From NCBI GenBank assembly GCA_016719165.1, contig JADKAJ010000001.1, positions 434,001 through 498,000 on the forward strand: a DNA stretch of 64,000 bases. Reading direction: 5' to 3'. Positions 33,840 through 43,478 of the stretch are shown here, piece by piece. Each line of letters begins with the position of its first letter. Positions within the stretch are counted from its first letter, which is position 1. The notes under the pieces are model-generated. The model saw only the letters and a program-made list of their open reading frames with translations, was not told where the DNA came from and ran no database searches. Origin of the DNA: Chitinophagaceae bacterium. Lineage in GTDB: Bacteria; Bacteroidota; Bacteroidia; Chitinophagales; Chitinophagaceae. A program made the translations under genes and the position numbers.

Positions 33840-35228
33840 TCAAAGCAGAACGCCCCGGAGTAAAAGGAAGGCTGTGCCAAAATAGATGAGCAGTCCGGTT
33901 ACATCCACAAGAGTGGCTATAAATGGGGTAGAAGAAGTTGCTGGGTCAGCGCCTAATCTTTTCAGTAAGAGCGGCAGCATTGAACCCATGATTGTACCCC
34001 ATAGTACTACGCCGATAATAGCAATTCCAATCGCAAAAGCTATCCTAATAAAATGTTCTCCAAAAAGGTCAAAAATATGATGACCTCCAAATACTATCAG
34101 AAAACCTATGGCGCCAAGTGTTATTCCCATGAAGAGGCCTGATTGGATTTCCCGGCGGGCAATTTGCCACCAATCTTTTACAGAGATCTCTCCCAGTGCC
34201 ATAGCCTGTATAATCAGAGTGGCAGCTTGTGAACCGCTGTTACCTCCGCTGGAAATGATTAATGGGATAAACGTTGATAGAACCAGGACTTGCTCCAGTG
34301 TTTTTTGAAAGCCGGACATGGCAGCAATGGTAAGCGTTTCGCCTACAAAAAGGATGATCAGCCAGATTATCCTTTTCTTATAAAGCTTAAAAAGCGGGAC
34401 ATCAAGATAAGGCTCCTCCAAAGCAGCAGTGCCTCCCATTTTTTGCATGTCTTCACTGAATTCTTCGCTGGCTACCCAGAGAATATCATCAATGGTAACA
34501 ATTCCCAGTAATTTATTGCTTTTACTAACCACCGGCAGGGCTACCCGGTTATTCATTTTAAAAACTTCACTGGCGGTTTCCTGGTCATCTTCCGGGTGGA
34601 GGGCAATAAATCTTTCGTCAATTAATTCAGTCACTTTCTTATCAGGCGGGCTTAGTATAATATCCCGGATGCGTATATCATCAATCAATTCACCTTTTTC
34701 ATTGATAACATAGATGACATTTATTGTTTCACTGTCCTTTCCATATTTACGTATCGTAGTGAATACTTCCTCGATAGTGTTATAAGGATAAACATATACA
34801 TAGTCAGGAGTCATTAAGCGACCAATGCTATTTTCAGGATAACCCAGTAATGAAAGGGTTATTTTTCTTTCTTCAGGGTCAAGTAGTTTGATCAGTTCTC
34901 TGACCACATTACTGGGTAATTCTTCCAAAAAATCGGTGCGGTCATCTGCAGGCAGTTCATTTAATAGCGAGGCGGTGGTATTGGCGGGCAGTTCATGTAT
35001 AATTCTTTTCTGAAATGAGAGGTCAAGGATTTTAAATACACTGGCAGCCCGGTGCACAGACATATTGGCAATGATCTGGCTTTCATAGTCAGGAAACTCA
35101 TCGACTAATTGAGCCACATCACTGATATTCTGGTCATCCAGGAAATCCCTTATTTGAAGTTTGTCTTCTGTTTTAATGACTGCTTCAAATTGTTCTTGAA
35201 AAGTGGGTTGTTCCAGTTCTAATGACAT
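33840..35228 (-). CDS. mgtE: magnesium transporter MgtE
   Basis: 462 residues. Order: N-terminal helical superhelix domain (residues ~15-130, with ELPADDRTDFLEELP), a CBS domain pair (~135-260), a plug helix, and five C-terminal membrane helices starting KKRIIWLIILFVGETLT. The pore motif PLIISSGGNSGSQAATL is present. MgtE conducts Mg2+ and its cytosolic domains gate the pore by Mg2+ level. No M-box riboswitch was recognised upstream. Confidence 0.95.
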   Translation of the reverse strand: MSLELEQPTFQEQFEAVIKTEDKLQIRDFLDDQNISDVAQLVDEFPDYESQIIANMSVHRAASVFKILDLSFQKRIIHELPANTTASLLNELPADDRTDFLEELPSNVVRELIKLLDPEERKITLSLLGYPENSIGRLMTPDYVYVYPYNTIEEVFTTIRKYGKDSETINVIYVINEKGELIDDIRIRDIILSPPDKKVTELIDERFIALHPEDDQETASEVFKMNNRVALPVVSKSNKLLGIVTIDDILWVASEEFSEDMQKMGGTAALEEPYLDVPLFKLYKKRIIWLIILFVGETLTIAAMSGFQKTLEQVLVLSTFIPLIISSGGNSGSQAATLIIQAMALGEISVKDWWQIARREIQSGLFMGITLGAIGFLIVFGGHHIFDLFGEHFIRIAFAIGIAIIGVVLWGTIMGSMLPLLLKRLGADPATSSTPFIATLVDVTGLLIYFGTAFLLLRGVLL

Positions 35229-35346
35229 GTTTCAAAAGTACGAAGGAGAAAGTTACCTGCCTATCCTATAAAATTTGGTTTACATCAGAGAAGGGGCTTT
35301 TTATTAAGAAAAATACGTACTTCGTTATTTTTAAATCTTACTTGAC

Positions 35347-35730
35347 ATGATCCTCCCGTTTCTTTTTATTGCACCCACCGAAAAAATGGGTAAAGGAGTG
35401 TTTACAGCTGAAGATATTGATGCCGGTACAGTTATTGAAATTTCACCGGTTATTATTATGGGTCTGCAGGAAAGGAAACTGCTCGACCAGACATTACTCC
35501 ATGACTATATTTTTGAATGGGGCGATACAAAGGAACAATGTTGTATGGCACTAGGCTATGTAGCTGTTTATAATCATTCTTACCAAAGTAATTGCGAATA
35601 TGAAATGGATTATATGCAGGAGCTAATAAGTATCAGGACCGTACGAAAAATAGTAGCTGGTGAGGAGTTGTTTATTAACTATAACGGCGATTGGAATGAC
35701 GCTGCAACAGTCTGGTTTGATACGAAATAA
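35347..35730 (+). CDS. small SET-domain protein
   Basis: 127 residues, essentially a lone SET domain. SET domains transfer methyl groups from S-adenosylmethionine to lysines. Motifs: GKGVFTAEDIDAGTVIEISP at the N-terminus, VYNHSYQSNCEYEMD (the NHS-x-x-(P/S)N motif) and GEELFINYNGDW (GEEL-x-x-NY). There is no pre-SET, post-SET or ankyrin part. Its substrate in a bacterium without histones is unknown. It stands alone, divergent from mgtE. Confidence 0.85.
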   Translation: MILPFLFIAPTEKMGKGVFTAEDIDAGTVIEISPVIIMGLQERKLLDQTLLHDYIFEWGDTKEQCCMALGYVAVYNHSYQSNCEYEMDYMQELISIRTVRKIVAGEELFINYNGDWNDAATVWFDTK

Positions 35731-35733
35731 AAA

Positions 35734-35759
35734 AACCGTCTTACCTGGGTAAGACGGTT
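35734..35759. terminator. bidirectional terminator between the SET and CHRD genes
   Basis: AACCGTCTTACC (35734-35745) and GGTAAGACGGTT (35748-35759), a perfect stem with a tight loop, A-rich before and T/A-rich after. Confidence 0.85.
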
Positions 35760-35784
35760 ATAAAATAATTTTAAAAAAGTTTAT

Positions 35785-36285
35785 TTATTGAAATTTGATT
35801 TGCCCTCTAATTTCGCCTGCCGGGTAAGCAGCTGTACGAATATTTACATAGTACATTCCATTCAATAAATCCTGTTCTTTAACAACAGCACCATCAACGA
35901 GCAGGGTGCCTTTATACGTTCCACAGGAAGTGATACTTACAGTAGGGCACCTGACAATGGCGGAAGTGGAAAAGGTTTGAACAAGTGTTGGAGAAGCAAA
36001 ACCGGTTGGTGCCAAACCATGTATGCCAAAACCAGTAACTGCACCAGATAGACCGGACCAATTTATGGTGTAAGTCAATATCCTGGTTTCTTTGGTATAA
36101 AAAACATCCATAGAACCGAGAGCAGGTGAGGCTGATGGCGGTGCTTGCTGGGCGCCGGTCAATGGTATTGCGGTTTTCTGAAAATCCGTAATTTTTTTCA
36201 GTTCAGCATCTGGTTCACAAGATGTAATTACGAGTAAAAATGAAAGTAAAAGCAGGGGTAAAGCAGTTAGTTTAATCAATTTCAT
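35785..36285 (-). CDS. CHRD-domain lipoprotein
   Basis: 166 residues. Signal peptide with lipobox LLVITSC, then one CHRD (chordin-like) domain: PLTGAQQAPPSASPALGSMDVFY, LTYTINWSGLSG, GFGIHGLAPTG, and the C-terminal NGMYYVNIRTAAYPAGEIRGQI that is diagnostic for the family. Bacterial CHRD proteins are surface or secreted; their function is unknown. It shares a bidirectional terminator with the SET gene and follows mutS. Confidence 0.88.
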   Translation of the reverse strand: MKLIKLTALPLLLLSFLLVITSCEPDAELKKITDFQKTAIPLTGAQQAPPSASPALGSMDVFYTKETRILTYTINWSGLSGAVTGFGIHGLAPTGFASPTLVQTFSTSAIVRCPTVSITSCGTYKGTLLVDGAVVKEQDLLNGMYYVNIRTAAYPAGEIRGQIKFQ

Positions 36286-36372
36286 GATTTTCGGTATTTG
36301 TGGTAAAAATAAGAAGTTTTTCTAAATGGCAATACTTTTCAATAAATAGGTAAAACCCTGTGAGTAAAGTGT

Positions 36373-39003
36373 TTATTTGAGCTTACTTTTTATTTCCTGG
36401 AGTTTGAGCAAAGCTTCCACCGGGGTCAGCCGGTTGATATCAGTTCCCTCCAGCAATTTTCGGATCTCGTCAAATGTTTCACTATGGGCATCAAAAATGG
36501 AAAGCTGCATTTTTGGGGCTGATATTCCTTTTATTTTTTCATCCATATTTTCTGCCTTTCCCGTTTCATGGATACTCTCCAAATGTTTTAGTATTTCATT
36601 CGCCCGGTCAATCAAAGAAGGGGGCATCCCGGCCATTTTAGCCACATGTATACCAAAACTATGGGTACTGCCGCCACGGGCCAGTTTGCGCAGAAAAATG
36701 ATCTTATTCCCCACTTCTTTATTGGTGACATGATAATTTTTTACTCTCGGAAACTTATCCTCCAGTTCATTCAATTCATGATAGTGGGTGGCAAACAGCG
36801 TTTTCGGCTGATGCGGCGAGTTATGTAAATGTTCAGCAATACTCCAGGCAATGGAAATACCATCATAAGTGGAAGTGCCTCTTCCTATTTCATCTAACAG
36901 AATCAAGCTCCTGCCTGTAATGTTATTAATGATTGAAGCAGTTTCATTCATCTCCACCATAAAAGTGGACTCGCCGCCGGATAAATTATCAGAAGCTCCG
37001 ACCCTGGTGAATATCTTATCCGTTAATGATATCCTGGCTTCAGCTGCGGGAACAAAAGAACCAGTATGTGCCATGAGTGTAATCAACGCCGTTTGCCGCA
37101 GCAGGGCGGATTTACCACTCATATTTGGCCCGGTCAGTATAATTATCTGTTGTTCTGCTTTATTCAATTCAAGATCGTTGCTGATATATGGTTCTCCAAC
37201 CGGGAGGTTTCTTTCAATTACAGGATGCCGTCCATCTTTTATGATCCATTCATCGCCGGTGTGCAATTGTGGTTTTTTATATTGATACTGGATGGCATTG
37301 TGCGCAAAACAGCAGAGGCAATCCATAATGGCCAGCAGGTTGCCGTTGGTCTGTACAGGTGCCAGATAATCAAAGAGCTCATTCAGCAATGCTTCATATA
37401 ACTCTCCTTCAATCTTCAAAATCTTTTCTTCGGCTCCCGTGATTTTTTCTTCGTATTCTTTTAATTCGGGTGTAATGTATCGTTCAGCATTGGCCAGTGT
37501 CTGCTTGCGCATCCATTCGGCCGGCACTTTATTTTTTTGGGAGTTGGTTACTTCCAGGTAATAACCGAAAACATTATTAAATCCAATCTTCAACGAACCG
37601 ATACCTGTTCTTTCTGCTTCTTTTAATTGCAGTTGCGTTAAATATTCTTTTCCACTGAATGCAATTTTCCTGAGTTCATCCAGTTCATTGCTTACTCCGC
37701 TGTTCATCATACCCCCTTTAGCAGCAAGGGCCGGAGGATTCTCAACGATTTCTTTAAATATTTTTTCTGCTATATAAGGACAGGGGTTCAGCGCATCGCC
37801 CAGTCGTTTCAGGTATTCATTGCCAGATGATAAGCATATTTGTTTTACTGCATCTGCCTGTTTCAGGCCCCTTGCCAGTTGCAATACCTCTCTGGGATTG
37901 ATTTTTTTCATAGGTATCTTGGAAACCAATCTTTCGATATCTCCACATTGTTTGATGTGCAGGCTGATCTTGTTCCGCAGATCCGTTTCTTTTATCAGGT
38001 ATTCAACTGTGTCTAACCGTTCATTTATTTTCTGGATGTCCTTTAACGGGAAAACAATCCACCGTTTCAGCAACCGGGCACCCATTGGTGAAACGGTATT
38101 GTCTAAGATGCTGAGCAGCGTATGATTTCCTTCAGAGTTACCATACACTAATTCAAGGTTCCGGATGGTAAACCGGTCCATCCATAAGAAATCATCACGA
38201 TCTATCCGTTGTAATGAAATAATGTGCTGCAGGTTGGGATGTTCGGTATCCTTTAAATAATGGATAATGGCTCCGGCAGCAATCAAACCATTTTTCAGTT
38301 CTTCAACACCAAATCCCTTTAAGGAATGGGTTTGAAAATGTTTCAGTAGTGTATCTTCTGCATAAGATGCATCAAAAATCCATTCATCTAAAGTATATGT
38401 GTATATCTTACTATTAAAATATTCTTTGAATTTCTTTTGCTGGTGCCGCTGGAAAACAACTTCTGCAGGCTTAAAACTTTGCAGCAATTTATCAGCATAT
38501 TCCCGGTCGCCTTCGGCAATAAAAAATTCCCCCGTTGAAATATCAAGAAAAGCCAATCCGTATTGTTCGTACTGAGCACCGGTCGAAGTATCTGCAAAAT
38601 GAACAGCTGCTAAAAAATTATTGCTGTGATGCTCGAGCAATTTATCATTTACAGTGGTACCGGGGGTCACCATATCTGTCACTCCTCTTTTTACAATACC
38701 CTTGGCGAGTTTTGGATCTTCTAATTGGTCGCAAATAGCCACCCGGTGACCAGCCTTAACCAGTTTGTGCAGATAGGTATCCAGGGCATGGTGGGGGAAT
38801 CCTGCCAATTCTGATGAAGCTGCCGCCCCGTTATTTCTTTTGGTTAAAGTAATGCCCAGTATCTGTGAAGCCAGCACCGCATCCTGTCCGAAGGTTTCAT
38901 AAAAATCTCCTACTCTGAACAGCAAGATAGCATCGGGGTATTTCTGCTTGATGGCCCGGTGCTGCTGCATCATTGGTGTATCGGAACTCGCTGTTTTCGC
39001 CAT
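36373..39003 (-). CDS. mutS: DNA mismatch repair protein MutS
   Basis: 876 residues. MutS recognises mismatches and short loops. The mismatch-binding domain begins MMQQHRAIKQKYPDAILLFRVGDFYETFG, with the F-x-E wedge in FYETFG; the ATPase has Walker A LTGPNMSGKSALLRQ, DEIGRGTSTYDG, and FATHYHEL. ATG 39003 was chosen; the longer frame adds an unconserved 54 residues that run into the divergent gene. MutL is not in the window. Confidence 0.97.
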   Translation of the reverse strand: MAKTASSDTPMMQQHRAIKQKYPDAILLFRVGDFYETFGQDAVLASQILGITLTKRNNGAAASSELAGFPHHALDTYLHKLVKAGHRVAICDQLEDPKLAKGIVKRGVTDMVTPGTTVNDKLLEHHSNNFLAAVHFADTSTGAQYEQYGLAFLDISTGEFFIAEGDREYADKLLQSFKPAEVVFQRHQQKKFKEYFNSKIYTYTLDEWIFDASYAEDTLLKHFQTHSLKGFGVEELKNGLIAAGAIIHYLKDTEHPNLQHIISLQRIDRDDFLWMDRFTIRNLELVYGNSEGNHTLLSILDNTVSPMGARLLKRWIVFPLKDIQKINERLDTVEYLIKETDLRNKISLHIKQCGDIERLVSKIPMKKINPREVLQLARGLKQADAVKQICLSSGNEYLKRLGDALNPCPYIAEKIFKEIVENPPALAAKGGMMNSGVSNELDELRKIAFSGKEYLTQLQLKEAERTGIGSLKIGFNNVFGYYLEVTNSQKNKVPAEWMRKQTLANAERYITPELKEYEEKITGAEEKILKIEGELYEALLNELFDYLAPVQTNGNLLAIMDCLCCFAHNAIQYQYKKPQLHTGDEWIIKDGRHPVIERNLPVGEPYISNDLELNKAEQQIIILTGPNMSGKSALLRQTALITLMAHTGSFVPAAEARISLTDKIFTRVGASDNLSGGESTFMVEMNETASIINNITGRSLILLDEIGRGTSTYDGISIAWSIAEHLHNSPHQPKTLFATHYHELNELEDKFPRVKNYHVTNKEVGNKIIFLRKLARGGSTHSFGIHVAKMAGMPPSLIDRANEILKHLESIHETGKAENMDEKIKGISAPKMQLSIFDAHSETFDEIRKLLEGTDINRLTPVEALLKLQEIKSKLK

Positions 39004-39095
39004 TGCATGTCCCGGTTTATCGGGAGACGACAAAAATAAGGAAGTGTTTATGTAAGATTTTCTCTTTCTGCATCTGTTAAAAAATAAAATTTGCC

Positions 39096-40814
39096 ATGAA
39101 GAAATTTCTCCTGTTAGCCGGGATAGCACTTTCCTGTGCCATATCAAACGCCCAAAACACTCCAAGCGAAAAATGGGATACAGTAAGAACCGATGCCGGT
39201 ATGAATAACGCTACTGTTTATTTTGGCTATGGCGCCGAACTGACTCATGAATCCAAAGTCAAAGTGGATGCTTCCACCAGAATAATTGTTATCAACCAGC
39301 TTAGTACCAATGTGGATATAAACAGCCTGCAGGTAAGTGTGCCTGAAGATGTTGCGCTTTTATCACAACGGTACAGTGTATTTTATCCAGTGCCACCACC
39401 TGTAGTAAAAGTAAAAGAAGTGGAAAGATTGGAAGACAGTATCCTGCTGGTGCAAAAAGAGATCAGCCGGTTGGATAATTTGATTGTTATTGACCAGGAA
39501 ATTCTGACCAAAACAGGATTACTGATAGAAACTACTGTTAATAAAACAAATGAAAAGCCTGTTACCAGCGATGAAATACTGAAATTGCTGGAATACTACA
39601 CAGCCAAAATTGAAAAGTCAAAGACCAATATTTATAATAATAAACAAACCATCAACCAATTAAATGTCCGCATTGCAGAGATCCGAAAAAAGATTGCAGG
39701 CATTACTGCAGTGACTCCTGTTAAGCAAAGACCTTATGGCCAGGTCATCTTGCAGGTGATGTGTAAGCGTTCAGGTGAAATTCCTGTTGCTATGTCTTAC
39801 TATACTACCAATGCAGGATGGACCGCCATGTATGATGTAAGGGTAAATTCAAAGACCAATAAAGTGAAAATGGTGTACAAAGCATCATTGACACAAACCA
39901 CTGGTATTGACTGGAAGAAAACAAAGCTCACCTTAAGTACAGGAACTCCCAACTTTGGTGTATCCGCCCCTGTTCTTACACCCTGGTATCTTCAATTATA
40001 TGTGCCGGGTCTCTACACGGACCTGCAAAGGAGGGCAGCGCAGGGCAATGCAGCTAGAAATATAATTCAGTCTTATGCAGAAGATGAAAAACTTGCCGAA
40101 GTAGTGGTAACAGATGCGGCCGGGCAGTATAACCTAAAAGCACTGAAGGATCAAAACATTGACCCAAGCACTCTGCAGCAGTATACCACCCTTACCCAGG
40201 GACAATTGAATACCAGTTTTGAAATTGATTTACCTTATGATATTGCCAGTGATGGCCAGTTGAACAGTGTAACGATTAAGGACCAGGAGATTGATTGTAC
40301 GCTGAAAAACTATGCCGTACCAAGAATGGATAAAGATGCCTACCTGCTGGCCGAAGTGGCCGACTGGCAAAATCTCGATCTGCTGCCCGGCGATGCAAAT
40401 ATCATTATGGATGATACCTATATTGGAAAATCAGTAATTGATCCCAATACTACGGCTGACACCTTAAATCTTTCATTGGGCAGAGACAAGCGGATTGCGG
40501 TTAAACGTTCTTTGGTGAAAGAGCAAAGCAGCTTAAAAACAAGCGGTGGTAATACAAAACAGGTGTTTACCTATGAGATACTGGTGAAGAATAATAAAGT
40601 GACAGATGTGAATTTATTACTGAAGGACCAGTTTCCGCTTAGTAATATCAAAGAGGTGGTTGTAACGCTGGAAGATGGCAGTGATGCCATGATAAATACC
40701 GAAACCGGTGTGCTTACCTGGAAGATCGACCTGAAACCTGGGGAAAGTAAAAAAGTAAGATTCAGCTACAGTGTGAAATATCCGAAGGATAAGAAGATTG
40801 TGAACCTGAAATAG
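39096..40814 (+). CDS. MuiA-like protein (DUF4139 family), secreted
   Basis: 572 residues. Signal peptide MKKFLLLAGIALSCAISNAQ, then an N-terminal domain with ATVYFGYGAELTHESKVKVD, a coiled-coil stretch (~residues 110-210) and the long C-terminal DUF4139 domain with YYTTNAGWTAMYDVRV, KMVYKASLTQTTGIDWKKTKLTLSTG and FTYEILVKNNK. The family name comes from a mucoidy inhibitor; biochemical function is unknown. Monocistronic and divergent from mutS. Confidence 0.8.
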   Translation: MKKFLLLAGIALSCAISNAQNTPSEKWDTVRTDAGMNNATVYFGYGAELTHESKVKVDASTRIIVINQLSTNVDINSLQVSVPEDVALLSQRYSVFYPVPPPVVKVKEVERLEDSILLVQKEISRLDNLIVIDQEILTKTGLLIETTVNKTNEKPVTSDEILKLLEYYTAKIEKSKTNIYNNKQTINQLNVRIAEIRKKIAGITAVTPVKQRPYGQVILQVMCKRSGEIPVAMSYYTTNAGWTAMYDVRVNSKTNKVKMVYKASLTQTTGIDWKKTKLTLSTGTPNFGVSAPVLTPWYLQLYVPGLYTDLQRRAAQGNAARNIIQSYAEDEKLAEVVVTDAAGQYNLKALKDQNIDPSTLQQYTTLTQGQLNTSFEIDLPYDIASDGQLNSVTIKDQEIDCTLKNYAVPRMDKDAYLLAEVADWQNLDLLPGDANIIMDDTYIGKSVIDPNTTADTLNLSLGRDKRIAVKRSLVKEQSSLKTSGGNTKQVFTYEILVKNNKVTDVNLLLKDQFPLSNIKEVVVTLEDGSDAMINTETGVLTWKIDLKPGESKKVRFSYSVKYPKDKKIVNLK

Positions 40815-40894
40815 CGGTTCAATTTGTACATAAAAGTTAATTGGTTGATTGGGAGATTTTACCCGGTAAACCAATTATCTTTTTAACTAATCCC

Positions 40895-40902
40895 TACTTT
40901 TG
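40895..40902 (+). promoter_or_regulatory. -7 promoter element four bases before a start codon
   Basis: TACTTTTG matches TAnnTTTG and ends four bases before the ATG at 40907, so the transcript is likely leaderless. No convincing -33 TTTG. Confidence 0.5.
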
Positions 40903-40906
40903 CGCC

Positions 40907-41452
40907 ATGCGAAAACTGAGCATGGAGGAACTGGGGCGAAAATCCGTGGAAGAGTTCAAAGCTTCTGATAAAACTCCCATTATTGTCGTACTGGAAAATA
41001 TCCGCAGTGCTTATAATGTAGGCAGTGTATTCCGTACTTCAGACGCTTTCCTGGTAGAAGCCATTTATATAATAGGCTATTCAGCTAAACCTCCTCATAA
41101 AGAAATAAAGAAAACGGCCCTCGGAGCTGAAGAAACAGTGGACTGGAAGTATTTTAAAACAACTGCAGAAGCTATTGAAGAATTGAGGGCCAAAGGTTTT
41201 AATGTATTTGCAGCCGAACAGGCTGAAGGCAGTTATAAACTGAATGCGATCGGTTTTGAACCTGATGAAAAAATTGCTGTTGTTTTTGGAAACGAAGTAA
41301 CAGGGGTAGAACAATCCACAATCGCTTTGTGTGATGGCTGTTTAGAGATTCCTCAGTTAGGAATGAAGCATTCCCTGAATATTGCGACTGCAGCGGGAGT
41401 AGTATTGTGGGAATTGATCCGGGGCAGAATTATGTTGAATGATAAATTGTAA
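40907..41452 (+). CDS. TrmH/SpoU family RNA 2'-O-methyltransferase
   Basis: 181 residues, the SPOUT knot fold. Motif 1 is NIRSAYNVGSVFRTSDAF, motif 2 VVFGNEVTGVEQ, and motif 3 CLEIPQLGMKHSLNIATAAGVVLWE. These proteins methylate ribose 2'-OH in tRNA or rRNA; the target position is not readable. The ATG at 40907 was chosen; the longer frame includes the promoter element. The gene begins a plus-strand run with ubiA, ruvX, def. Confidence 0.9.
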   Translation: MRKLSMEELGRKSVEEFKASDKTPIIVVLENIRSAYNVGSVFRTSDAFLVEAIYIIGYSAKPPHKEIKKTALGAEETVDWKYFKTTAEAIEELRAKGFNVFAAEQAEGSYKLNAIGFEPDEKIAVVFGNEVTGVEQSTIALCDGCLEIPQLGMKHSLNIATAAGVVLWELIRGRIMLNDKL

Positions 41453-41459
41453 ATATTGA

Positions 41460-42449
41460 ATGAGTAAAATAAAAAGTTATCTAAGCCTGATTAAATTCTC
41501 CCATACCATCTTCGCGATGCCATTTGCGTTGATTGGTTTTTTCGTGGCGCTGATAAAGATAGATTATGCAACATCGGTAGTTCCGGGCTGGCATACCAAA
41601 ATTTATCCACCCTCATGGTTGAAAGATGATAATTCAATTGGATTTAGTAAGGATTCATTGTTAGGAAAAATATTTGCAGGTAGCAATCCAACCTACATAA
41701 TAATAGTCTATCTCACTTTAGTTATCCTCTGCATGGTCTTTGCACGCAGCGCAGCCATGGCGTTCAATCGTTATCTCGACAGGCAATATGATGCTGAGAA
41801 TCCAAGGACTGCGGTAAGAGAAATACCGGCAGGGGTTATTTCTGCAAAGAATGCATTGATCTTTACTATTATCAGCAGCTTGCTTTTTATTGCCTGCACC
41901 TATTTTATAAATAAGTTGTGTTTTTATTTATCACCTGTTGCGCTGGTAGTGGTGCTTGGTTATAGTTACACCAAACGATTTACCCCGCTTTGTCATTTGA
42001 TCCTTGGTCTTGGTTTATCACTGGCACCGATTGGGGCCTACCTCGCCGTTACAGGTCAGTTTGCATTATTGCCCATTCTTTTTTCGCTTGCTGTTATATT
42101 CTGGGTCAGTGGCTTTGATATTATCTATGCCCTGCAGGACGAAGCGTTTGATAGATCGCAGCAACTTTATTCTATTCCAGCCTGGCTGGGTAAAGTAAAA
42201 GCACTGCGGATTTCTGAATTGCTTCATTTATGTAGTGCGGCTGCTGTTGTTTATGCAGGTATTTACGGTCATTTTGGATGGCTGTATTGGGCAGGCACGG
42301 TTGTATTTATTGGTATGCTGCTCTATCAGCATTCAATTGTGAAGCCAACTGATCTGAAAAGAGTTAACCTTGCTTTTATGACCGCCAATGGTATTGCTTC
42401 AGTAGTTTTCGCCATCTTTGTTATAGCAGATTTATTTATCAACTCATAA
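41460..42449 (+). CDS. UbiA family prenyltransferase
   Basis: 329 residues, about eight to nine membrane helices. UbiA enzymes attach a polyprenyl chain to an aromatic ring, here probably in menaquinone synthesis. The two Asp-rich motifs are NRYLDRQYDAENPRT and DIIYALQDEAFDR. The length and FSHTIFAMPFALIGFFVAL start resemble the 4-hydroxybenzoate polyprenyltransferase/MqnP group. It starts seven bases after the methyltransferase stop. Confidence 0.88.
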   Translation: MSKIKSYLSLIKFSHTIFAMPFALIGFFVALIKIDYATSVVPGWHTKIYPPSWLKDDNSIGFSKDSLLGKIFAGSNPTYIIIVYLTLVILCMVFARSAAMAFNRYLDRQYDAENPRTAVREIPAGVISAKNALIFTIISSLLFIACTYFINKLCFYLSPVALVVVLGYSYTKRFTPLCHLILGLGLSLAPIGAYLAVTGQFALLPILFSLAVIFWVSGFDIIYALQDEAFDRSQQLYSIPAWLGKVKALRISELLHLCSAAAVVYAGIYGHFGWLYWAGTVVFIGMLLYQHSIVKPTDLKRVNLAFMTANGIASVVFAIFVIADLFINS

Positions 42450-42453
42450 TCCA

Positions 42454-42867
42454 TTGCCAAGAATTATTTGTATAGACTACGGACAGAAAAGAACCGGCAT
42501 TGCCGTTACAGACCCCTTGCAGATCATTGCCACGGGTCTTACTACCATTCATCCGAAAGAGTTGATTTCTTTTCTGAAAGACTATTTTTCAAAGGAACCG
42601 GTAGAACTGATTTTAATTGGCTGGCCTACCAACTGGGATGATTCTGCTACCCATGTCACTGCATTGGTAGAGAAATGCATTAAGGACCTGCAAAAGCATT
42701 TTCCGGAAATGGCCATTAAAAAAGTGGATGAGCGCTATACTTCCAAAATGGCCAAAGATGCTATGCTGGAAATGGGGCTCAAAAAAATGCAGCGCCGGAA
42801 CAAGGCCCTGGTGGACGAAATCGCTGCCACCATCATGTTGCAGGAATATATGCGGGCAATTGGTTAA
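42454..42867 (+). CDS. ruvX: YqgF/RuvX family nuclease
   Basis: 137 residues, RNase H-like fold. YqgF processes the 5' end of pre-16S rRNA. RIICIDYGQKRTGIAVTD carries the first Asp, VDERYTSKMA and VDEIAATIMLQEY the later acidic residues. Translation probably starts at TTG 42454, because the conserved strand begins immediately after and no in-frame ATG exists close upstream. It follows ubiA by four bases. Confidence 0.9.
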   Translation: MPRIICIDYGQKRTGIAVTDPLQIIATGLTTIHPKELISFLKDYFSKEPVELILIGWPTNWDDSATHVTALVEKCIKDLQKHFPEMAIKKVDERYTSKMAKDAMLEMGLKKMQRRNKALVDEIAATIMLQEYMRAIG

Positions 42868-42890
42868 TTGCACCGGTCAGGGTAAATTTG
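42860..42890 (+). promoter_or_regulatory. promoter of def
   Basis: TTG at 42860-42862, 20-base spacer, TAAATTTG at 42883-42890. The element ends four bases before the def ATG (42895), so the mRNA is probably leaderless. Confidence 0.65.
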
Positions 42891-42894
42891 CAAA

Positions 42895-43473
42895 ATGATT
42901 TTACCTATTGTAGCATACGGTCACCCGGTTCTTAGAAAATTAGCCACCGATATTACATCCGGTTATCCTCAGTTGGATAAATTCATTGCAGATATGTGGG
43001 AAACCATGTATGCCAGCAGTGGCGTTGGCCTGGCGGCCCCGCAGGTGAATAAAGATATCCGTCTGTTTGTTGTTGATACAATACAGATGTTTAATGGCAT
43101 GAATGAAGAGGAGCAAAAGGAATACCCGGATGCCCCGGGAATAAAAGAAGTGTTCATTAATGCACATATTGCAGAACTGGAGGGTGATGAATGGCCATAT
43201 AATGAAGGATGCTTAAGTATTCCAAAGATCAGGGAAGATATTTACCGGCAGGAGAGTGTGACACTGCATTATTGTGATGAACATTTTCAGGAGCTGACGA
43301 AAACATTTACTGGTCTTTCAGCCAGGGTTATACTCCATGAATACGATCATATTGAAGGGAAACTTTTTATTGATCATATTTCACCGTTGAAAAGAAAATT
43401 AATAAAGGGCAAACTCAATGATATTTCTAAAGGCAAAGTGAATGTGGACTACAAGATGATGTTCCCCGGCTGA
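42895..43473 (+). CDS. def: peptide deformylase
   Basis: 192 residues. Def removes the formyl group from nascent proteins. All three motifs are there: GVGLAAPQVN, EGCLSIP and HEYDH (HExxH type metal site). The insertion after the first motif (MNEEEQKEYPDAPG) is usual in Bacteroidota. Its own promoter lies inside the end of ruvX. Confidence 0.97.
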   Translation: MILPIVAYGHPVLRKLATDITSGYPQLDKFIADMWETMYASSGVGLAAPQVNKDIRLFVVDTIQMFNGMNEEEQKEYPDAPGIKEVFINAHIAELEGDEWPYNEGCLSIPKIREDIYRQESVTLHYCDEHFQELTKTFTGLSARVILHEYDHIEGKLFIDHISPLKRKLIKGKLNDISKGKVNVDYKMMFPG

Positions 43474-43478
43474 TCATT

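Noticed and set aside
36869..37285. 138-codon frame antisense to mutS
   Set aside because: Lies against the conserved ATPase domain of mutS and has no protein-like features of its own.
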